The translations under genes and the position numbers were made by a program. The notes beneath the pieces are model-generated. The model saw only the letters and a program-made list of their open reading frames with translations, did not search any database and had not been told where the DNA came from. A stretch of 64,000 nucleotides of DNA, from assembly GCA_017439425.1 (NCBI GenBank), contig JAFSJE010000020.1, positions 1-64,000 on the forward strand, in the 5' to 3' direction. Positions 1 to 8,156 of the stretch are shown piece after piece. Each line of letters starts with the position of its first letter. Positions within the stretch are counted from its first letter, which is position 1. Source of the stretch: Oscillospiraceae bacterium (GTDB lineage Bacteria > Bacillota > Clostridia > Oscillospirales > Oscillospiraceae).

Positions 1-33
1 AATCAAAATCTTCAATTCGCGCTTGCCCTTTTC

Positions 34-102
34 GCGTCATACTTCGTTATCCGGCTTGATAATACACAAAGTATTATCTGCACCGGACGCCTTGTATGAC
101 GC
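34..102. repeat. Nested imperfect palindrome
   Basis: Outer arms GCGTCATAC (34-42) and GTATGACGC (94-102) are exact inverted repeats. Inside them lie two CCGG blocks (51-54 and 83-86), and then a perfect inner hairpin GATAATAC (58-65) / GTATTATC (71-78) with a 5-base loop. No gene is visible in 1-149. The symmetry suggests a dispersed palindromic element or the end of a structured RNA. Only one copy is in the window, so the class cannot be told. Confidence 0.5.
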
Positions 103-114
103 AAAAAATTCTGC

Positions 115-149
115 GCGCTCGGTTAAAGCTTTTAATCAGGGGTTAGTAT
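115..149. repeat. 35-bp dispersed repeat, copy A
   Basis: Starts GCGCTCGGTTAAAGC and ends TTAGTAT. It matches 5856-5890 at 34 of 35 positions in the same orientation; the one difference is G here versus A at 5883. The two copies flank the lipase gene and the glp operon. Both sit in intergenic DNA beside a terminator hairpin. Function unknown. Confidence 0.6.
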
Positions 150-175
150 AAGGCGCTTCCAAGCGGAAGCGCCTT
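150..175 (-). terminator. Hairpin after the lipase gene
   Basis: AAGGCGCTTCC (150-160), loop AAGC, GGAAGCGCCTT (165-175) is a perfect 11-bp stem just downstream of the minus-strand hydrolase stop. There is no long T run, so it may be a weak terminator or an RNA-stabilising hairpin. Confidence 0.55.
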
Positions 176-178
176 AAT

Positions 179-1108
179 TTATATCTTGCTCTCTATAAAC
201 TTGAGGATATCGTCCATAACTTCTGCTTTATTCAGCTCGTTCAGAAGCTCGTGGCGGCAGTCGGGGTAGAGCTTGAGGGAAACGTCCTTCATTCCGGCGG
301 TTTTCCACATTTCAACTGCCTTTTTCGGGCCGGCGCCGTTCTCACCGACGGGATCCTTATCGCCGGAGATGAAGAAAACCGGCAGGGTCTTGTTCATTTT
401 CGCAATGTTTTCGGGCTTCGAGATGAATTCAATTCCGGTCATCATATCGCGGAAGAGTCCGGCAGTGGCGGCAAAGCCGCAGTTCGGGTCCTTTATGTAT
501 GCGTCGACCACCGCGTTATCGCGCGTGAGCCAATCGTAGTCTGTGCGCCTCGGCTCAAACTCCTTGTTGTACGAGCCGAAGGCCATATCGTTCAGCATCT
601 TGGAGCGGCGTGAGGTACCGCGGGTGCGGCAGGTGAGGAGAGCCGCGGCCTTTCCGGCGGTTACGAGCGCGGGCGCCTGCTGACCGGTGCCGCAGATTAT
701 CGCGGCGTCGAGGTCGCCGGGGTATTTTATGAGATACGTTCTCGCGACAAACGAGCCCATGCTGTGCCCGAAGAGGATATATGGCAGGTCGGGAAACTCC
801 TTCTGCATGATATCGTGAAGCTTTTTGACGTCGCCGACTACCAGATCCCAGCCATCGTTCTCCGCAAACCAGCCCTGCTCGTCGATGCGCTTATAACTCT
901 TTCCGTGACCGAGATGGTCGTTCGCGACCGCGACGAAGCCGTGAGAGGCGAGAAAGGTCATAAAGCCGTCGTATCTCTCGCAGTGCTCGGCAACGCCGTG
1001 GGCAATCTGCACAACGCCGCGCGGGGCGGTGTCGGGGTCGAAGCGGCGGACGTTTATATCGGTTTTTCCGTTGGTCGAGGTAAAGGTAAAGCTTGTGAAT
1101 TTGGGCAT
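179..1108 (-). CDS. Alpha/beta hydrolase, monoacylglycerol lipase type
   Basis: Cytoplasmic serine hydrolase of the lysophospholipase/monoacylglycerol lipase family (Hydrolase_4), expected to split acyl chains from glycerides or lysolipids. The nucleophile elbow GHSMGS holds the catalytic serine near residue 116. The acid is likely in GDKDP and the histidine in CRHELLNE near the C-terminus. No signal peptide or membrane segment is seen. The ATG at 1108 is preferred because GGAGG lies 8 bases upstream; a GTG at 1117 is in frame but overlaps that ribosome site. Transcribed divergently from the glycerol operon, which could use the glycerol it releases; that link is inference. Substrate not known. 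Confidence 0.85.
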   Translation of the reverse strand: MPKFTSFTFTSTNGKTDINVRRFDPDTAPRGVVQIAHGVAEHCERYDGFMTFLASHGFVAVANDHLGHGKSYKRIDEQGWFAENDGWDLVVGDVKKLHDIMQKEFPDLPYILFGHSMGSFVARTYLIKYPGDLDAAIICGTGQQAPALVTAGKAAALLTCRTRGTSRRSKMLNDMAFGSYNKEFEPRRTDYDWLTRDNAVVDAYIKDPNCGFAATAGLFRDMMTGIEFISKPENIAKMNKTLPVFFISGDKDPVGENGAGPKKAVEMWKTAGMKDVSLKLYPDCRHELLNELNKAEVMDDILKFIESKI

Positions 1109-1189
1109 CTGAGACACCTCCGAATATTTTATAACATTGTTATTATAGGCTCAAAGCTTCAAAAGGTCAATAGTTTGCACAAATAATAC

Positions 1190-1217
1190 TTGAAAAAACT
1201 ATTTAAAATGATATAAT
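1190..1217 (+). promoter_or_regulatory. Sigma-A promoter of the glp operon
   Basis: TTGAAA (1190-1195), 16-base spacer, TATAAT (1212-1217), about 48 bases before the glpK start. It lies in the divergent gap with the lipase gene. No operator or antiterminator hairpin was recognised. Confidence 0.6.
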
Positions 1218-1265
1218 ATATACAAAGTCTATATACAAATATGCGCCGTGAGGCAGGAGGCGTCT

Positions 1266-2777
1266 ATGTCAGAGAAGAAATACATCATCGCAATGGACCA
1301 GGGAACGACAAGCTCCCGTGCCATTCTTTTCAATAAGCAGGGCGAGATAAAAAGCGTGGTACAGCGCGAATTTCGTCAGATTTTCCCGCAGCCCGGCTGG
1401 GTTGAGCACGACCCGATGGAGATATGGTCGACTCAGATGGGCGTTACGATGGAGGCTATGCAGCGCCTTGACGCTAAGCCCGAGGAGATTGCTGCCATTG
1501 GCATTACTAACCAGCGCGAAACGACGATACTGTGGGAGACCGCGACCGGCAGACCGATATACAACGCCATCGTATGGCAGTGCCGCAGAACGTCGGATAT
1601 GATAGAGGAGATGAAGAACGCCGGCTGGACTGAAAGAATACGCGATAAGACCGGACTAGTGCCGGACGCGTACTTTTCAGCGAGCAAGATCGCATGGATA
1701 TTTGACCACGTTCCCGGTTCGCGTGAGAGAGCGCGCAGGGGCGAGATAAAATTCGGCACCGTCGATTCATGGCTCATCTGGAACCTCACAAACGGCGCCG
1801 TTCACGCGACCGACTACACAAACGCATCGAGAACGATGCTCTTTGATATAAAAAACCTCTGCTGGGACGATGAAATACTCGAATATTTTGACATTCCGCG
1901 CGAGATACTGCCTGAGGTGCACCCCTCGAGCTACGTTTACGGCACGACAGAGAAGTTCGGCGGGAATATACCCGTCGCGGGCGTTGCGGGTGACCAGCAG
2001 GCGGCGCTGTTCGGACAGTGCGGCTTCGAGCCGGGCGGCGTCAAGAGCACCTACGGCACCGGCGGCTTTATGCTTATGAACACCGGAGATAATAAAATAG
2101 TGTCGAAAAAGGGCCTTCTCACGACCCTCGCTGCAAGCGGCGGTGAGAGACCGCAGTATGCGCTTGAGGGCAGCGTGTTCATCGCGGGCGCGGCGATACA
2201 GTGGCTGCGTGACGAGATGCGTATGATCCGCTCATCGCCGCAGTCCGAGACCTACTGCAACGCGGTCGAGGACTCGAACGGGATGTACATAGTTCCGGCG
2301 TTTTCCGGCATGGGCGCGCCATATTGGCAGCAGTACGCGCGCGGTACTATCGTAGGACTCACGCGCGGCGTTTCAAAGGATCACTTTGTCCGCGCTACCG
2401 TTGAATCCCTCGCTTATCAGACTAACGACCTGCTCGCCGCCATGAAGGACGAATCGGGACTCAGCCTCAGCGTTCTCAAGGTCGACGGCGGCGCGAGCGC
2501 AAATAATTTCCTTATGCAGTTCCAGTCGGATATCTCCGACGTGCGCATCGAACGCCCGAGCTGCATCGAGACCACCGCCCTCGGCGCAGCCTACCTTGCT
2601 GGGCTCGCCATCGGATATTGGAGAGATACCGACGAGGTTCGCCAGAACTGGCTGTGCGGCAAGGTCTTTGAGCCGGTCATCGAGCCGGAAAAGCGCAAAA
2701 AGCTGCTGAAAGGCTGGGAAAAAGCTGTTAAATGCGCGATTTACTTTGCTCTTGAGGAGGAAGACGAAGGTGAATGA
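1266..2777 (+). CDS. glpK: Glycerol kinase
   Basis: Phosphorylates glycerol with ATP to sn-glycerol 3-phosphate in the cytoplasm, the first step of glycerol use. It is a FGGY-family kinase of about 503 residues, the normal length. The N-terminal phosphate loop [13 protein letters not shown] is clear, as are the substrate/ATP motifs [13 protein letters not shown] and [10 protein letters not shown]. The ATG at 1266 has AGGAGG 5 bases upstream; an in-frame GTG at 1248 lies before that site and is not used. The stop overlaps the next gene by 8 bases, so the two are translationally coupled. First gene of a four-gene glycerol operon. Confidence 0.96.
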   Translation: MSEKKYIIAMDQGTTSSRAILFNKQGEIKSVVQREFRQIFPQPGWVEHDPMEIWSTQMGVTMEAMQRLDAKPEEIAAIGITNQRETTILWETATGRPIYNAIVWQCRRTSDMIEEMKNAGWTERIRDKTGLVPDAYFSASKIAWIFDHVPGSRERARRGEIKFGTVDSWLIWNLTNGAVHATDYTNASRTMLFDIKNLCWDDEILEYFDIPREILPEVHPSSYVYGTTEKFGGNIPVAGVAGDQQAALFGQCGFEPGGVKSTYGTGGFMLMNTGDNKIVSKKGLLTTLAASGGERPQYALEGSVFIAGAAIQWLRDEMRMIRSSPQSETYCNAVEDSNGMYIVPAFSGMGAPYWQQYARGTIVGLTRGVSKDHFVRATVESLAYQTNDLLAAMKDESGLSLSVLKVDGGASANNFLMQFQSDISDVRIERPSCIETTALGAAYLAGLAIGYWRDTDEVRQNWLCGKVFEPVIEPEKRKKLLKGWEKAVKCAIYFALEEEDEGE

Positions 2778-4194
2778 ATTTGATGTCGCCGTAATCGGCG
2801 CAGGCGTTACAGGCTCGGCGATAGCGAGATATCTCGCGCGCTATGAGCTTAAAACCGTCGTGCTTGAAAAGGAGGAGGACGTTTCCTCCGGCACGACTAA
2901 GGCAAACTCCGGCATTGTCCACGCAGGCTTCGACGCCGCGCCGGGCAGTATGATGGCGAAGATGAACGTCAAGGGCTGTGAGATGATAAAGGAGCTGTCG
3001 AAAACTCTCGACTTTCCGTACAGAAACAACGGCTCTATGGTGCTCTGCTTCGACGAAGCTGAGATACCAAACCTCAGAGCGCTCTATGAACGCGGCATAA
3101 CTAACGGCGTCAAGGAGCTGAAGATCCTCACCGGAGACGAGGCAAGGGCGATGGAGCCTGCTGTCTCCGACGCGGTCGTTGCGGCGCTCTGGGCGCCGAC
3201 AGCGGGCATCGTCTGCCCCTTCAACCTATGCATCGCGCTCGCTGAGAACGCCGCGGACAACGGCGTTGTGTTTAAGTTCCTCACCGAGGTCGAAAATATC
3301 AAAAAGACCGCCGAGGGCTTCAGAATCTCAACAAACAACGGCGAGATTACCGCGAAAACCGTAGTAAACGCCGCGGGAGTGTACGCCGATAAAATCCACA
3401 ACATGGTCTCCGCCGATAAGCTCACAATCACCCCGCGCAGAGGCGAGTACGTTCTTATGGACAAGGAGGTCGGCGGCCTCGTCAGCGCTACGATATTCCA
3501 GCTTCCCGGCAAGCTCGGCAAGGGTGTTCTTGTGACCCCGACGGTGCACGGCAATCTCCTTGTCGGCCCCAACGCGCAGGATCTTGAGGATAAAGAGGAC
3601 ACCGAGACCACGCAGGCGGGCATGGACGATATAAAAAAGCGCGCCCTTCTCAGCGTTCCGGGCGTTCCGTACAACAAGATGATAACCTCGTTTGCCGGAC
3701 TTCGCGCTCACGAGGCACGGCACGATTTCATTCTCGGTGAAGTTTCTGACTGCGAGGGCTTCTTCGACGCTGCCGGAATCGAGTCGCCCGGTCTTACTAG
3801 CGCTCCTGCGATAGGCGAGTATATGGCGGATATGATCGCCGTAAAGCTCTCTGCAAAGCAAAAAGAGAACTTCAATCCCAATCGCAAGGGCTTTATCGAG
3901 GTCGCAAAGCTCCCGCGCGAGGAGCGCGCGAGGCTCATCAAGGAGTGTCCCGAGTACGGAAGAATCGTCTGCCGCTGTGAGAACATCTCCGAGGGCGAGA
4001 TACTTGACGCGATTAACCGCACTCTCGGAGCAAAATCTCTCGACGGCGTGAAGCGCAGAGTAAGGCAGGGAATGGGCCGCTGTCAGGCGGGCTTCTGCAC
4101 TCCGCGCACAATGGAGCTTCTCGCAAGAGAGCTGAAGATCCCCATGACCGAGGTCAGAAAGAACAGACCCGGCTCAGAGCTTTTGAAGGGGTGA
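2770..4194 (+). CDS. Anaerobic glycerol-3-phosphate dehydrogenase, GlpA-like
   Basis: FAD-dependent oxidoreductase of the DAO/GlpA group, expected to oxidise glycerol 3-phosphate to dihydroxyacetone phosphate. The N-terminal FAD fold begins with [17 protein letters not shown]. The C-terminal 90 residues form a BFD-like [2Fe-2S] domain with CRC and GRCQAGFC cysteines, typical of the anaerobic enzyme. The start is GTG at 2770 (GAGGAGG at 2754-2760), overlapping glpK. Its electrons probably pass to the flavoprotein and the cysteine-rich protein encoded next. The family also contains L-2-hydroxyglutarate oxidases, but the operon context favours glycerol 3-phosphate. Confidence 0.85.
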   Translation: MNEFDVAVIGAGVTGSAIARYLARYELKTVVLEKEEDVSSGTTKANSGIVHAGFDAAPGSMMAKMNVKGCEMIKELSKTLDFPYRNNGSMVLCFDEAEIPNLRALYERGITNGVKELKILTGDEARAMEPAVSDAVVAALWAPTAGIVCPFNLCIALAENAADNGVVFKFLTEVENIKKTAEGFRISTNNGEITAKTVVNAAGVYADKIHNMVSADKLTITPRRGEYVLMDKEVGGLVSATIFQLPGKLGKGVLVTPTVHGNLLVGPNAQDLEDKEDTETTQAGMDDIKKRALLSVPGVPYNKMITSFAGLRAHEARHDFILGEVSDCEGFFDAAGIESPGLTSAPAIGEYMADMIAVKLSAKQKENFNPNRKGFIEVAKLPREERARLIKECPEYGRIVCRCENISEGEILDAINRTLGAKSLDGVKRRVRQGMGRCQAGFCTPRTMELLARELKIPMTEVRKNRPGSELLKG

Positions 4195-4198
4195 GAAA

Positions 4199-5455
4199 AT
4201 GGACAGACACGATCTTATAATCATCGGCGGCGGCCCCGCCGGACTTGCCGCGGCGCTTGCTGCAAGGGAAAACGGCATTGAGGATATCCTCATCCTCGAG
4301 CGCGACGTGCGCCTCGGCGGAATACTCAACCAGTGCATCCACAATGGCTTCGGTCTGCACACCTTCAAGGAGGAGCTGACCGGTCCGGAGTACGCGGAGA
4401 GGTACGCAAAGCGCGTTATCGAAGCCGGTATCCCGTATAAGCTCAACACCATCTGCGCCGACATCTCGCCGGACAGAGAGGTGACCTACGTCAATGCCGA
4501 GGAGGGCTGCGTTACAGTCAAGGCCGGCGCCGTAATCCTCGCTATGGGCTGCCGCGAGCGCCCACGCGGAGCGCTCGGACTTCCGGGGTTCCGTCAGGCG
4601 GGAGTTTACACCGCCGGAACCGCTCAGCGCCTTATGAACATTGAGGGCTATTTGGTCGGCAAGGAGGTAGTTATCCTCGGCTCCGGCGATATCGGTCTTA
4701 TTATGGCGCGCAGAATGACCCTAGAGGGCGCGAAGGTCAAGGTCGTAGCCGAGCTTATGCCTTATTCCGGCGGCCTCAAGCGCAATATCGTCCAGTGCCT
4801 CGACGATTTCAATATACCTCTTCGCCTCAGCCATACAGTTACCCGCGTTCACGGCAAGGAGAGGGTAGAGGGCGTTACGATTTCCGAGGTCGGGCCGGAC
4901 AGACGCCCGATTCCCGGCACCGAGGAGTTTTATTCCTGCGATACCCTGCTTCTGAGCTGCGGTCTTCTGCCGGAAAATGAGCTCAGTAAATCCGCTGGAG
5001 TTCGCCTCAGCCGCATTACCGGCGGAGCTGAGGTCAACGAGAGCCTCGAGACAAGCGTTCCCGGAGTTTTCTCCTGCGGCAACGTTCTGCACGTCCACGA
5101 CCTTGTCGACTACGTATCCGAGGAGGCTTCGCGCGCCGGAAAGAACGCAGCAGCGTTCATTAAGGCCGGAGGAGTGCGCGAGAGGGGCAGAGTTATCACC
5201 CTCAAGGGCGAGGGCGGCGTGAGATATACCGTTCCGCAGACCATCGATCCTGCGAATATGGAGGATAAGCTCACAGTGCGCTTCCGCGTTGGCGACGTCT
5301 ACAAGGGAAAGAGCCTCGCCGTTTACTATAACGGAGTTGAGGTCAGAAGAGTCAGGAAGCGCGTTATGGCGCCGGGCGAGATGGAGGAGCTTGTAATTAT
5401 GAAGTCGAGCCTTCCTGAGAATACTGACGAGATAATCATTAGGGTGGAGGATTAA
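4199..5455 (+). CDS. FAD/NAD(P)-dependent oxidoreductase of the glp operon
   Basis: Pyridine nucleotide-disulfide oxidoreductase fold of 418 residues. It has an N-terminal FAD motif IIGGGPAGLAAALAA, a central NAD(P) motif VVILGSGDIGLIMARR, and a later FAD-contact segment near CGNVLHVHDLVDYV. The stretch LGGILNQCIHNGFGLH carries a conserved cysteine seen in this clostridial family. It likely moves electrons between the GlpA-like dehydrogenase and NAD(P) or a membrane acceptor, taking the place of GlpB; this role is inferred from the operon. AAGGGGTGA precedes the ATG. Four bases separate it from the gene before and one from the gene after. Confidence 0.82.
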   Translation: MDRHDLIIIGGGPAGLAAALAARENGIEDILILERDVRLGGILNQCIHNGFGLHTFKEELTGPEYAERYAKRVIEAGIPYKLNTICADISPDREVTYVNAEEGCVTVKAGAVILAMGCRERPRGALGLPGFRQAGVYTAGTAQRLMNIEGYLVGKEVVILGSGDIGLIMARRMTLEGAKVKVVAELMPYSGGLKRNIVQCLDDFNIPLRLSHTVTRVHGKERVEGVTISEVGPDRRPIPGTEEFYSCDTLLLSCGLLPENELSKSAGVRLSRITGGAEVNESLETSVPGVFSCGNVLHVHDLVDYVSEEASRAGKNAAAFIKAGGVRERGRVITLKGEGGVRYTVPQTIDPANMEDKLTVRFRVGDVYKGKSLAVYYNGVEVRRVRKRVMAPGEMEELVIMKSSLPENTDEIIIRVED

Positions 5456-5456
5456 A

Positions 5457-5813
5457 ATGGAAATAAGAGAGCTAACCTGCATCCGCTGCCCGATAGGCTG
5501 TCAGCTTACCGTAACGGTGGACGGCGATAACGTCAAGGTCGAGGGCAACAACTGCCCGCGCGGCGCTGAGTACGGCGCGAAGGAGGTCACAAACCCAACC
5601 CGGATTGTCACAAGCTCTGTGCGCGTCGAGGGAGGAGAGCTTCCGCTCGTTTCCGTCAAGACCGCAACGGATATTCCGAAGGATAAGATTTTCGACGTTA
5701 TGGAGGAGATCCACACTCTGACGGTCAAGGCGCCGGTTCACACCGGCGATGTGCTCATTCGCGGCGTTGCCGGAACGGACAGTGACATTGTAGCGACGAA
5801 AACTGTACTTTAA
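5457..5813 (+). CDS. DUF1667 cysteine-rich protein of the glp operon
   Basis: Small cytoplasmic protein of 118 residues. It starts with a CIRCPIGC cluster, followed by NCPRG, which resembles the iron-sulfur motif of molybdopterin oxidoreductases. DUF1667 proteins regularly follow the GlpA-like and FAD genes in Firmicutes and probably serve as a third, iron-sulfur subunit of the anaerobic glycerol-3-phosphate dehydrogenase. That function is inferred from context. GGTGGAGG sits 6 bases before the ATG, and a strong terminator follows the stop. Confidence 0.85.
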   Translation: MEIRELTCIRCPIGCQLTVTVDGDNVKVEGNNCPRGAEYGAKEVTNPTRIVTSSVRVEGGELPLVSVKTATDIPKDKIFDVMEEIHTLTVKAPVHTGDVLIRGVAGTDSDIVATKTVL

Positions 5814-5818
5814 TCATA

Positions 5819-5846
5819 AAAGGACGGCAGAAATTTGCCGTCCTTT
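5819..5846 (+). terminator. Terminator of the glp operon
   Basis: AAAGGACGGCA (5819-5829) and TGCCGTCCTTT (5836-5846) form a perfect 11-bp stem with a 6-base loop, right after the DUF1667 stop. Confidence 0.8.
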
Positions 5847-5855
5847 GTATTATAA

Positions 5856-5906
5856 GCGCTCGGTTAAAGCTTTTAATCAGGGATTAGTATTAATCACGGA
5901 TTAGTT
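5856..5906. repeat. Dispersed repeat copy B with a 17-bp tandem repeat
   Basis: 5856-5890 is the second copy of the 35-bp repeat at 115-149. Its end forms two tandem 17-bp units, TTAATCAGGGATTAGTA (5873-5889) and TTAATCACGGATTAGTT (5890-5906). Each unit is itself an inverted repeat TAATC-N3-GATTA. The array ends 7 bases before the -35 box of the next operon, so it could bind a regulator, or it may simply be a mobile repeat. Confidence 0.6.
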
Positions 5907-5912
5907 TATATC

Positions 5913-5941
5913 TTGACAAAGAAATAACAAGAGCATATAAT
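5913..5941 (+). promoter_or_regulatory. Consensus sigma-A promoter of the TetR operon
   Basis: TTGACA (5913-5918), exactly 17 bases, TATAAT (5936-5941). A perfect promoter, expected to be strong unless repressed. The start point would fall near 5948, inside the palindrome at 5946-5959. Confidence 0.85.
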
Positions 5942-5945
5942 TATA

Positions 5946-5959
5946 ATGAACTTGTTCAT
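5946..5959 (+). promoter_or_regulatory. Palindromic operator, probable TetR site
   Basis: ATGAACTTGTTCAT is a perfect 14-bp palindrome covering the predicted transcription start. The second gene of the operon encodes a TetR-family repressor, and sites of this TGAAC...GTTCA form are common for that family. Autorepression is the simplest reading; no binding data are available. Confidence 0.65.
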
Positions 5960-5978
5960 AAAAGGAGGAGATGAATCT

Positions 5979-6683
5979 ATGTACGATGCGTTTATTGCTG
6001 TTATGCCGGTCTCGCTGTGGGTCATCGCAGTGCTCGAGGCTGTGCTGACTGTGCTGCTTTTCAGGCAGTACGGGCAGAAAAAGCGCGACAAAATGCCTTT
6101 TCTGATGGGGCTTGTCGCATTCGGACTTTTCTATGACGCGCTCATATTAGCGCTCGGCACTGTTCTGAAGGAGGGCGGACTGCTCTCGGCGCTGAGCCAG
6201 CTGCGCTACGTTTTCCACCTGCTTTTAATTCCGCTGACTTTCCCGATCTGCGCGATGGCGCTGAAGCTCAAGCCGAATATGATGAAGATAATCTGGCTTG
6301 TGACCCTCGGCGTTATACTCCTCGGCACTGTCTGCGGCTTCTTTGTCCACACTGAGGCGCGCGAGGTCGGCGGCGTTATGCGCTATGCGCAGAGCGGCGA
6401 TACCAACGGCTTTGTTAGCCTTATACAGGATCTCTCAAATTATATTCCCGTGTTCCTCATTATCGGAGTCGGCGTAATCGTTATTGTGAAGCAGAAGACC
6501 CCGCATCTATTCCTCTCGGGCTTGCTGATGCTCGCATTTACGCTACTCGGCATATTCTTCGGAAAGAGCCCCAACGGCGACAAGGCGAAGAGCCTCATGT
6601 TCTTTATAAGTATGTTCGGCGAGCTCTTCATGGCGCTGTTCTTCCTGCTGTACGCACGCGATAAAAGAAGGACTGAGAAATAA
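5979..6683 (+). CDS. Multi-pass membrane protein, first gene of the TetR operon
   Basis: About 234 residues with roughly seven hydrophobic segments and short charged loops such as QYGQKKRDK. The family was not recognised; there is no transporter signature or enzyme motif. The ATG at 5979 has GGAGG 10 bases upstream; an ATG at 5946 lies inside the palindromic operator and is not credible. The stop overlaps the start of the TetR gene by one base. By position it could sense or move the compound recognised by the repressor, or anchor the redox enzymes encoded downstream. Confidence 0.7.
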   Translation: MYDAFIAVMPVSLWVIAVLEAVLTVLLFRQYGQKKRDKMPFLMGLVAFGLFYDALILALGTVLKEGGLLSALSQLRYVFHLLLIPLTFPICAMALKLKPNMMKIIWLVTLGVILLGTVCGFFVHTEAREVGGVMRYAQSGDTNGFVSLIQDLSNYIPVFLIIGVGVIVIVKQKTPHLFLSGLLMLAFTLLGIFFGKSPNGDKAKSLMFFISMFGELFMALFFLLYARDKRRTEK

Positions 6684-7201
6684 TGCCGAAAATCATACCG
6701 GAGCTGCGCGAAGCTCTTATTCACGCAGCTAAGGAGCGCATACTCACGTCCGATTCGCACGATATTACGATCCGTGAGATCGCAAGTGACTGCAATACCG
6801 CAGTCGGAACGGTCTACAACTATTTCTCGTCAAAGGATGAGCTTCTCGCCGCGGTTATGCTCGAGGATTGGCTCAATGTCATCGGGCACGTTAACGCCGC
6901 TGTCGCGGTAAGCGCGAGCTTTGACGACGGTGTGCGCGCTATCGACGCTGCGCTCCGCGGTTTTGTCGAGACCTACCGCCCGATATGGCGGTCATATACC
7001 GGCGGCTACGGCATAATAGGCGAGCATCACGCGCGCCTTGTAGGTCAGATAGAGGGCGCTGTGAAAAGCCTCGCTATCCGCCATAAGCGGTCTTTTACCG
7101 CCGACGAGATAACCGTTGTGTCGGAAATGCTCATTATTATCAGTCAGCGCACCACCGCAGAGCTTGAGAGGGCTCTGCCGATAATCAGAAAAATAATTTG
7201 A
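6683..7201 (+). CDS. TetR/AcrR-family transcriptional regulator
   Basis: Helix-turn-helix repressor of 172 residues. The N-terminal DNA-binding part contains ITIREIASDCNTAVGTVYNYF followed by SSKDELLAAVM, the standard TetR pattern. The C-terminal half would bind an unknown ligand. It overlaps the membrane-protein gene by one base and lies 15 bases before the flavoredoxin gene, so it is cotranscribed with its probable targets. The 14-bp palindrome at 5946-5959 is the likely operator. Confidence 0.9.
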   Translation: MPKIIPELREALIHAAKERILTSDSHDITIREIASDCNTAVGTVYNYFSSKDELLAAVMLEDWLNVIGHVNAAVAVSASFDDGVRAIDAALRGFVETYRPIWRSYTGGYGIIGEHHARLVGQIEGAVKSLAIRHKRSFTADEITVVSEMLIIISQRTTAELERALPIIRKII

Positions 7202-7216
7202 AAGAAGGAACAAGAA

Positions 7217-8143
7217 ATGTCCAGCTTCAAAGATTTAAGAATAGTAGACAATTTCTACCAGACTAGCGCCTACTATCCCATGCCGACTGTGCTAATCAGC
7301 ACCCTCACGCCGGACGGAAAGACCTCCGTCGGCCCGTACAGCCTCATCGCACCGTATTACGTTGCGGGCAAGGAGTATTACGCGATGCTCCTCAACTGCC
7401 GCAACAACTCGAACACCGCTCAGCACCTTCTTCAGAACGGCAAGTGCGCGATAAACTTCATCACCGACTCCCGCAAGTATTTCAAGGAGGCTGTCCGCCT
7501 CGGCTGGCCCGGCGATACGCCAGAGGAGAAGATGAAGGACTTTAAGTTCACGCTGGAGGAGGGTCTCAGAGCGGAGGAGAACAAGTCCGAGAAGTTCCCG
7601 CAGGTCATCAGCGAGGCTTATCAGGTATTTGAATGCACCTGGATGCGTGAGCTCGACGGCGCTGACGACTGCAAGCCAGGTGAGATGAACGGCTACCCCG
7701 GCCCGTACCACGATTTTAACGGCATTACGAGCCAGTTCGGCGCGCACTTCATCCTCAGAATCGACAAGATACTGATGAAGGAGAAGCAGTATAACGGCAT
7801 CATCAACGGCGTGACCGCATGGGATTTCCCGCGCGTTCCGGTCGATTACGGCTACCGCGACAGTAAGAACTTCTGGTATACGAAGTTCCGCAGACCTATC
7901 CCAGAGCTTCTTCCGATGCGCCAGACCACGGTTCAGAGCGTCAAATACGCCGCAGACCGCATCGACGATAAGATAAAGTTCACCGATGAGGCGTGCGCGA
8001 AGCTCGTAAAGGTGCCGCGCATATTCCTGCCGACCGCGCTCAAGGGGTGCGTACAGTGGGCGAAGGAAAACGGCGTTGAGCTAATCACCGCCGAGCACAT
8101 GGATATCATAAACGACAAGCGTTCCAAGGAAAAGAATAAATAA
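7217..8143 (+). CDS. Flavin reductase/flavoredoxin with PCP_red-like C-terminal domain
   Basis: About 308 residues. The first ~210 match the FMN-binding split-barrel flavin reductase fold (MPTVLISTLTPDGKTSVGPYS, CAINFI), which reduces flavin with NAD(P)H or carries electrons as a flavoredoxin. The last ~50 (FTDEACAKLVKVPRIFLP, then ENGVELITAEHMD) resemble the small PCP_red helical domain known from protochlorophyllide-reductase-related and other redox proteins. That second assignment is from pattern only. GAAGGAAC precedes the ATG. In this operon it would supply electrons to the reductase-like proteins encoded downstream. Confidence 0.78.
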   Translation: MSSFKDLRIVDNFYQTSAYYPMPTVLISTLTPDGKTSVGPYSLIAPYYVAGKEYYAMLLNCRNNSNTAQHLLQNGKCAINFITDSRKYFKEAVRLGWPGDTPEEKMKDFKFTLEEGLRAEENKSEKFPQVISEAYQVFECTWMRELDGADDCKPGEMNGYPGPYHDFNGITSQFGAHFILRIDKILMKEKQYNGIINGVTAWDFPRVPVDYGYRDSKNFWYTKFRRPIPELLPMRQTTVQSVKYAADRIDDKIKFTDEACAKLVKVPRIFLPTALKGCVQWAKENGVELITAEHMDIINDKRSKEKNK

Positions 8144-8156
8144 GGAGGAAACTGAA

